Shown here piece after piece: positions 60,806-64,000 of a stretch of DNA of 64,000 bases; positions within the stretch are counted from its first letter, which is position 1, and each line of letters begins with the position of its first letter. The notes below the pieces were generated by a model that was not told the DNA's origin, made no database searches, and saw only the letters and a list, made by a program, of their open reading frames with translations. The DNA lies in the NCBI RefSeq assembly GCF_030547075.1, contig NZ_JAUOQH010000011.1:62001-126000 (forward strand), written 5' to 3'. The stretch comes from Alteromonas sp. 1_MG-2023. Its GTDB lineage: Bacteria; Pseudomonadota; Gammaproteobacteria; Enterobacterales; Alteromonadaceae. A program made the position numbers and the translations under genes.

Positions 60806-61242
60806 TGATTGGGTTAGTTCAACGGGTATCAGAAGCCAGCGTGTCCGTAGATAACGAAATAATAGGTGAAATTGAACAAGGTATGCTGGTGTTACTCGGT
60901 GTCGAAAAAAATGACGGCCCTGAAGAAATAGAAAAGCTTGCCAATAAACTATGCCGATACCGTATTTTTTCCGATAGTGAAGGTAAAATGAATTTGAACG
61001 TTGAGCAAATTGGCGGAAAAATGCTTGTAGTATCGCAATTTACGCTAGTCGCCGACACCCAAAAAGGAAATCGCCCAGGCTTTTCTAGAGGCGCTACGCC
61101 AGAACACGGTAAAGCAATCTATCTACAATTCATTGAAACCCTTAAACACAAAGGCATTGTAGTGGAAACCGGGCAATTCGGCGCTGAAATGAAAGTTGCC
61201 TTAGTGAATGACGGACCCGCCACCTTCCAGTTTCAGGTATAA
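60805..61242 (+). CDS. dtd: D-aminoacyl-tRNA deacylase
   Basis: 145-aa editing enzyme that hydrolyses D-aminoacyl-tRNAs and misacylated Gly-tRNA(Ala). MIGLVQRVSEASVSVDNEII, SQFTLVADTQKGNRPGFSRGA with the catalytic SQxTL and the C-terminal EMKVALVNDGPATFQ (cross-subunit GP motif VNDGP here). Cytoplasmic dimer. Cotranscribed with pip. Confidence 0.97.
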   Translation: MIGLVQRVSEASVSVDNEIIGEIEQGMLVLLGVEKNDGPEEIEKLANKLCRYRIFSDSEGKMNLNVEQIGGKMLVVSQFTLVADTQKGNRPGFSRGATPEHGKAIYLQFIETLKHKGIVVETGQFGAEMKVALVNDGPATFQFQV

Positions 61243-61325
61243 TGAACATACTAGAATTAATCTTGTGCAGTTTAAAAGCGTAAGGTTAAATAGATTTTCA
61301 CTCTTTCATACAAGGCCTCTCTATT

Positions 61326-62240
61326 GTGTATAAGGTTGTAACCCCTAAAAGCGATGCCGAATTCGAAGCCTATTTTCATTTTCGCTGGGCTTACCTTCGC
61401 CAACCTTGGAATTTCCCTCCTGGCTCAGAGAAAGATGAATACGAGCAAGTGGCTGAACACCGCACCATAGTGAACGGCAAGGGTGAAATTGTTGCCTGTG
61501 GCCGAGTACACTTAAATACTGCTGAAGAAGCCCAAATTCGTCATATCGCGGTACACCCTGAGCATCTTAGAAAAGGCTTAGGTCAGATGATAATGGACGC
61601 TTTAGAAAACGTGGCGAAAGAATTGGGTGCTATACGTGCGGTTACCAACAGCCGAGAAATCTCTATCGACTTTTTCAGCTCATGCGGCTTTGTAGTTGAA
61701 CGAGAAGCGCCAAACGAATTGGGTATGCTAAGACGCCAGCAAATGGTGAAAAAGCTGACAGAGAATAATACCTTAGTACTACACCCTAAATGGTGTAAGT
61801 CACTGCAACAAACCTGGACGGATACCATTCCCATTACTGAACATATGGGTATTAAATTGTATCAATACACAGGCAGGACATTGGAAACCCGAGCATCACT
61901 TAATAAAAATATTAATGTTCACGGCACTATGTTTGCCGGCAGCATTTTTTCGTTGGCCACATTAACTGGCTGGGGAATGATTTACTTACAACTAAAAGAG
62001 CGTGGGCTAACAGGCGATATTGTATTAGGTGACGGCGATATTCATTATCATAAACCCATTACCATGAAGCCTAGGGCAATCTGTAATATTGAAACCTTAT
62101 CTGGCAAATTTAAGCCGTTAGAAAAAGGTGAAAAAGCACGCTTTGCTTTAAATGTGGATATTTTGGACGGCGACAATGCAGTAGCAGAGTTTGAAGGCGT
62201 TTTTTGGGTATTACCCTCGCAAGATGAAACAACTGACTAG
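61326..62240 (+). CDS. Fused GNAT acetyltransferase and YiiD-type thioesterase
   Basis: 304 aa, GTG start with AAGG about 10 bases upstream. Residues 1-145 are a GNAT domain with the acetyl-CoA site QIRHIAVHPEHLRKGLGQMIM; residues about 155-300 are a hot-dog thioesterase domain (NINVHGTMFAGSIFSLATLTGWGMIYLQLK, VLGDGDIHYHKPI) as in E. coli YiiD. Substrates unknown. Gap of 83 bases after dtd, possible operon with pip-dtd. Confidence 0.92.
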   Translation: MYKVVTPKSDAEFEAYFHFRWAYLRQPWNFPPGSEKDEYEQVAEHRTIVNGKGEIVACGRVHLNTAEEAQIRHIAVHPEHLRKGLGQMIMDALENVAKELGAIRAVTNSREISIDFFSSCGFVVEREAPNELGMLRRQQMVKKLTENNTLVLHPKWCKSLQQTWTDTIPITEHMGIKLYQYTGRTLETRASLNKNINVHGTMFAGSIFSLATLTGWGMIYLQLKERGLTGDIVLGDGDIHYHKPITMKPRAICNIETLSGKFKPLEKGEKARFALNVDILDGDNAVAEFEGVFWVLPSQDETTD

Positions 62241-62399
62241 CAGCATCACTGTAGGGCGTAATGTAAGACTTGTTGTAGCACTTACTGTTAGGACGAACTG
62301 CATGCTTGTGTAACACGGTAAATTTAAGCCGAATTATTCTAGCACACACTGTTCAAACTCTCGTTCTCAAACCTCCCCTAACACTCTCTTTTATAAACA

Positions 62400-62426
62400 A
62401 AAAAAGCGCCAATAGGCGCTTTTTTC
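62400..62426 (-). terminator. Terminator after rpoH
   Basis: AAAAAAGCGCC / GGCGCTTTTTT, AATA loop, between convergent genes; it can serve both strands. Confidence 0.92.
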
Positions 62427-62481
62427 TATGAATTACTTACATAGTGCTCGTTTTCTTAACGAGTACTTAGTTAGCAAGTGC

Positions 62482-63336
62482 TTAGGCAACCATGGCAGCC
62501 TGAAGCTTTTTCATCGCGTTCTTTTCAATTTGACGAACACGTTCTGCAGATACTTCGTACTTATCAGCAAGATCTTGAAGTGTAATTTTGCTGTCAGCCA
62601 ACCAACGAGTTTCGATAATGTCTTGGCTTCTATCATCTAGCGTTTTAATGGCCGAGTACAAACGCTTACTTGCGTTAGTATCCCAATCGTTGTTGATAAC
62701 GTCCATTTCAACATCAGTTGATTTGTCTTCAAGAAATTGAACCGGTGCAAAGTTGCCCGTTTCGTCTTCGTCAGCAGAAAGATCGAATGCTTGATCTTGG
62801 CTGCTCATACGCGCTTCCATTTGAAGCACTTCCTTTGTACTCACACCTAGCTCGCTAGCTACCGTCTGCACCTCTTCGTGTGTAAACCAACCAAGACGCT
62901 TTTTAGCTTTACGCAAGTTGAAGAACAATTTGCGTTGCGCTTTAGTAGTAGCCACTTTAACGATGCGCCAGTTTTTGAGCACAAATTCATGAATTTCAGC
63001 TTTAATCCAATGCACGGCAAAAGAAACCAAGCGAACACCTACAGTAGGATCGAAACGCTTAACCGCCTTCATTAGACCAATATTACCTTCTTGGATAAGG
63101 TCAGCTTGTGGCAAACCATATCCTGAATAAGATTTTGCAATGTGCACAACAAAGCGTAGATGAGACATGACCAGCATACGTGCTGCTTCTAAATCTTCAT
63201 CTTCGCGAAGGCGCACCGCTAATGCGCGCTCTTCTTCTGCAGTTAACATATCAATACGACTTACAGCTTGTACGTAGCCTTCAATGCTACCGCTGTGAGG
63301 AACTGATAGTGCTAGGGTTTGCAATTTATTGCTCAT
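62482..63336 (-). CDS. rpoH: RNA polymerase sigma-32 factor RpoH
   Basis: Heat-shock sigma factor, 284 aa. Region 2 ([62 protein letters not shown]), RpoH box-like [18 protein letters not shown], and region 4 HTH ([29 protein letters not shown]). GAGGTG precedes the ATG by four to five bases. Its regulon in this window includes hslVU and probably prlC. Unlike in E. coli, ftsX is not just upstream: 664 bases without a gene follow. Confidence 0.98.
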   Translation of the reverse strand: MSNKLQTLALSVPHSGSIEGYVQAVSRIDMLTAEEERALAVRLREDEDLEAARMLVMSHLRFVVHIAKSYSGYGLPQADLIQEGNIGLMKAVKRFDPTVGVRLVSFAVHWIKAEIHEFVLKNWRIVKVATTKAQRKLFFNLRKAKKRLGWFTHEEVQTVASELGVSTKEVLQMEARMSSQDQAFDLSADEDETGNFAPVQFLEDKSTDVEMDVINNDWDTNASKRLYSAIKTLDDRSQDIIETRWLADSKITLQDLADKYEVSAERVRQIEKNAMKKLQAAMVA

Positions 63337-64000
63337 TATTCACCTCATTCTTTGCAACTTGATATTAGCAAAGTAACATCAGCCGCGCGAGACTTAATTG
63401 CGATGAGAAACTAAACCAGTTATTGGTATTTAGTAACCATCTTCTAAAGATCAAGACCACAAACTAAAAAAACAGTTCAATTATGTCTATTCTCTTTCCA
63501 AATTACTTGTACATTGTAGAAGGTACTTACTGATACGCTACAATGCTTAAATACTATCACCGTTATGTCACCTGAAGCATGTCATCGGAAGCGCCAAACC
63601 TCATCGATTGATGAATTGGCTTAAAAGCGACCTACCACGGTATAAGCATATTATACCGTCATAATGTACATAAAACATGCCATTCATCTTTCAAAAAGTT
63701 ATATCAAACTTAAATTTGAATATATTTTGGTTATAAATGTACGGACGGCGGTAAATGAATACAGAAAGCCTATACCCTTATGTGGGCTTAAGCTATTTCA
63801 AAGTTTCGATTGATAGCATCGCTTTTTTAATTAATATAAGATATAAATTTTAAGCCTTGTAATATTAAGGGCGCAACTGGCAGGTATATCAAACAAGGTA
63901 ACAACAAAAATCAATCAGCTTGTATAATCTATCAACTTGCAAAATTTTTTAATGAATTCAATCGCGTTTACTCGCGGCGAGAGCAAAGAGGCACTCGATG
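63337..64000. other. 664-base stretch upstream of rpoH without a convincing gene
   Basis: AT-rich. Visible: a weak sigma-E-like rpoH promoter on the minus strand, GAACTG-N16-TCTTGA (63451-63478); the inverted repeat CATTGTAG / CTACAATG (63512-63545); the perfect inverted repeat ACGGTATAA / TTATACCGT around GCATA (63637-63659); and a TATAAT (63923-63928) 23 bases before an ATG at 63952. The heat-sensitive folding of rpoH mRNA lies mostly in its coding part and cannot be judged here. Confidence 0.6.
63952..64000 (+). CDS. Possible start of a gene running off the window
   Basis: ATG 63952 opens a frame of 16 codons (MNSIAFTRGESKEALD) to the window end, preceded by a TATAAT 23 bases upstream but by no clear ribosome site. 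Too short to identify; it may not be a gene. Confidence 0.25.
   Translation, partial: MNSIAFTRGESKEALD

Overview
The window looks like chromosome from a marine gammaproteobacterium of the Alteromonadales, probably Alteromonas or a close relative. The basis is the gene content and order seen by eye: ubiE-ubiJ-ubiB, hslV-hslU behind ftsN and priA, metJ/metF, the Na+-motor protein MotX, a large TonB-dependent receptor, a MotX/Vibrio-like housekeeping set, moderate GC and dense single-gene transcription units closed by strong hairpin terminators. I found no rRNA, tRNA, insertion sequence, prophage or CRISPR array.

Layout. 1-7150: rlmB (cut by the window edge) and rnr, a TonB-dependent receptor, motX and a small conserved protein. 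7395-12235: ubiD-fre, a secreted M28 peptidase and a periplasmic binding protein. 12374-17146: an exported protein of unknown function, then a GbsR/MarR-like regulator with cioAB-type cytochrome bd oxidase genes under a perfect FNR-type box, then a 54-aa orphan protein with its own promoter and terminator. 17180-21661: chemoreceptor, Lrp-type regulator divergent from a cysteine-synthase-like enzyme, an exported protein, a cold-shock protein. 21943-27822: ubiE-ubiJ-ubiB, a divergent 3-methyladenine glycosylase I homologue and oligopeptidase A (prlC). 28172-32668: a four-gene signalling operon (HTH-receiver protein, PhnD-like binding protein, histidine kinase, receiver protein with a decayed HD-GYP domain). 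32895-41979: glutathione reductase, a solitary molybdopterin oxidoreductase, a very large TolB-propeller/amidohydrolase fusion, a cloverleaf-like intergenic element and a class I HMG-CoA reductase.

42363-48385 is the most interesting region: an HlyD adaptor, a C39-peptidase ABC exporter, a one-domain LuxR-type regulator, a 67-aa peptide with a textbook double-glycine leader, an ATP-grasp enzyme and a CPBP intramembrane protease. Together they read as a ribosomally made, ATP-grasp-cyclised peptide (graspetide / omega-ester peptide) system with its own leader-cleaving exporter. The core segment ITLAIGED resembles the TTxxxxEE macrocyclisation motif described for plesiocin-type graspetides.

48476-64000 returns to housekeeping: hslU, hslV (with a clear sigma-32 promoter), ftsN, priA, rpmE with a structured leader, a malic enzyme, metJ and metF sharing two pairs of met boxes, a YihY-family membrane protein, a DUF2959 lipoprotein pair, pip-dtd-GNAT/thioesterase, and rpoH (sigma-32), followed by 664 bases with no convincing gene but with a perfect inverted repeat. 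Several starts were moved from the longest open frame because a Shine-Dalgarno sequence or homology fixes them; the entries say where.
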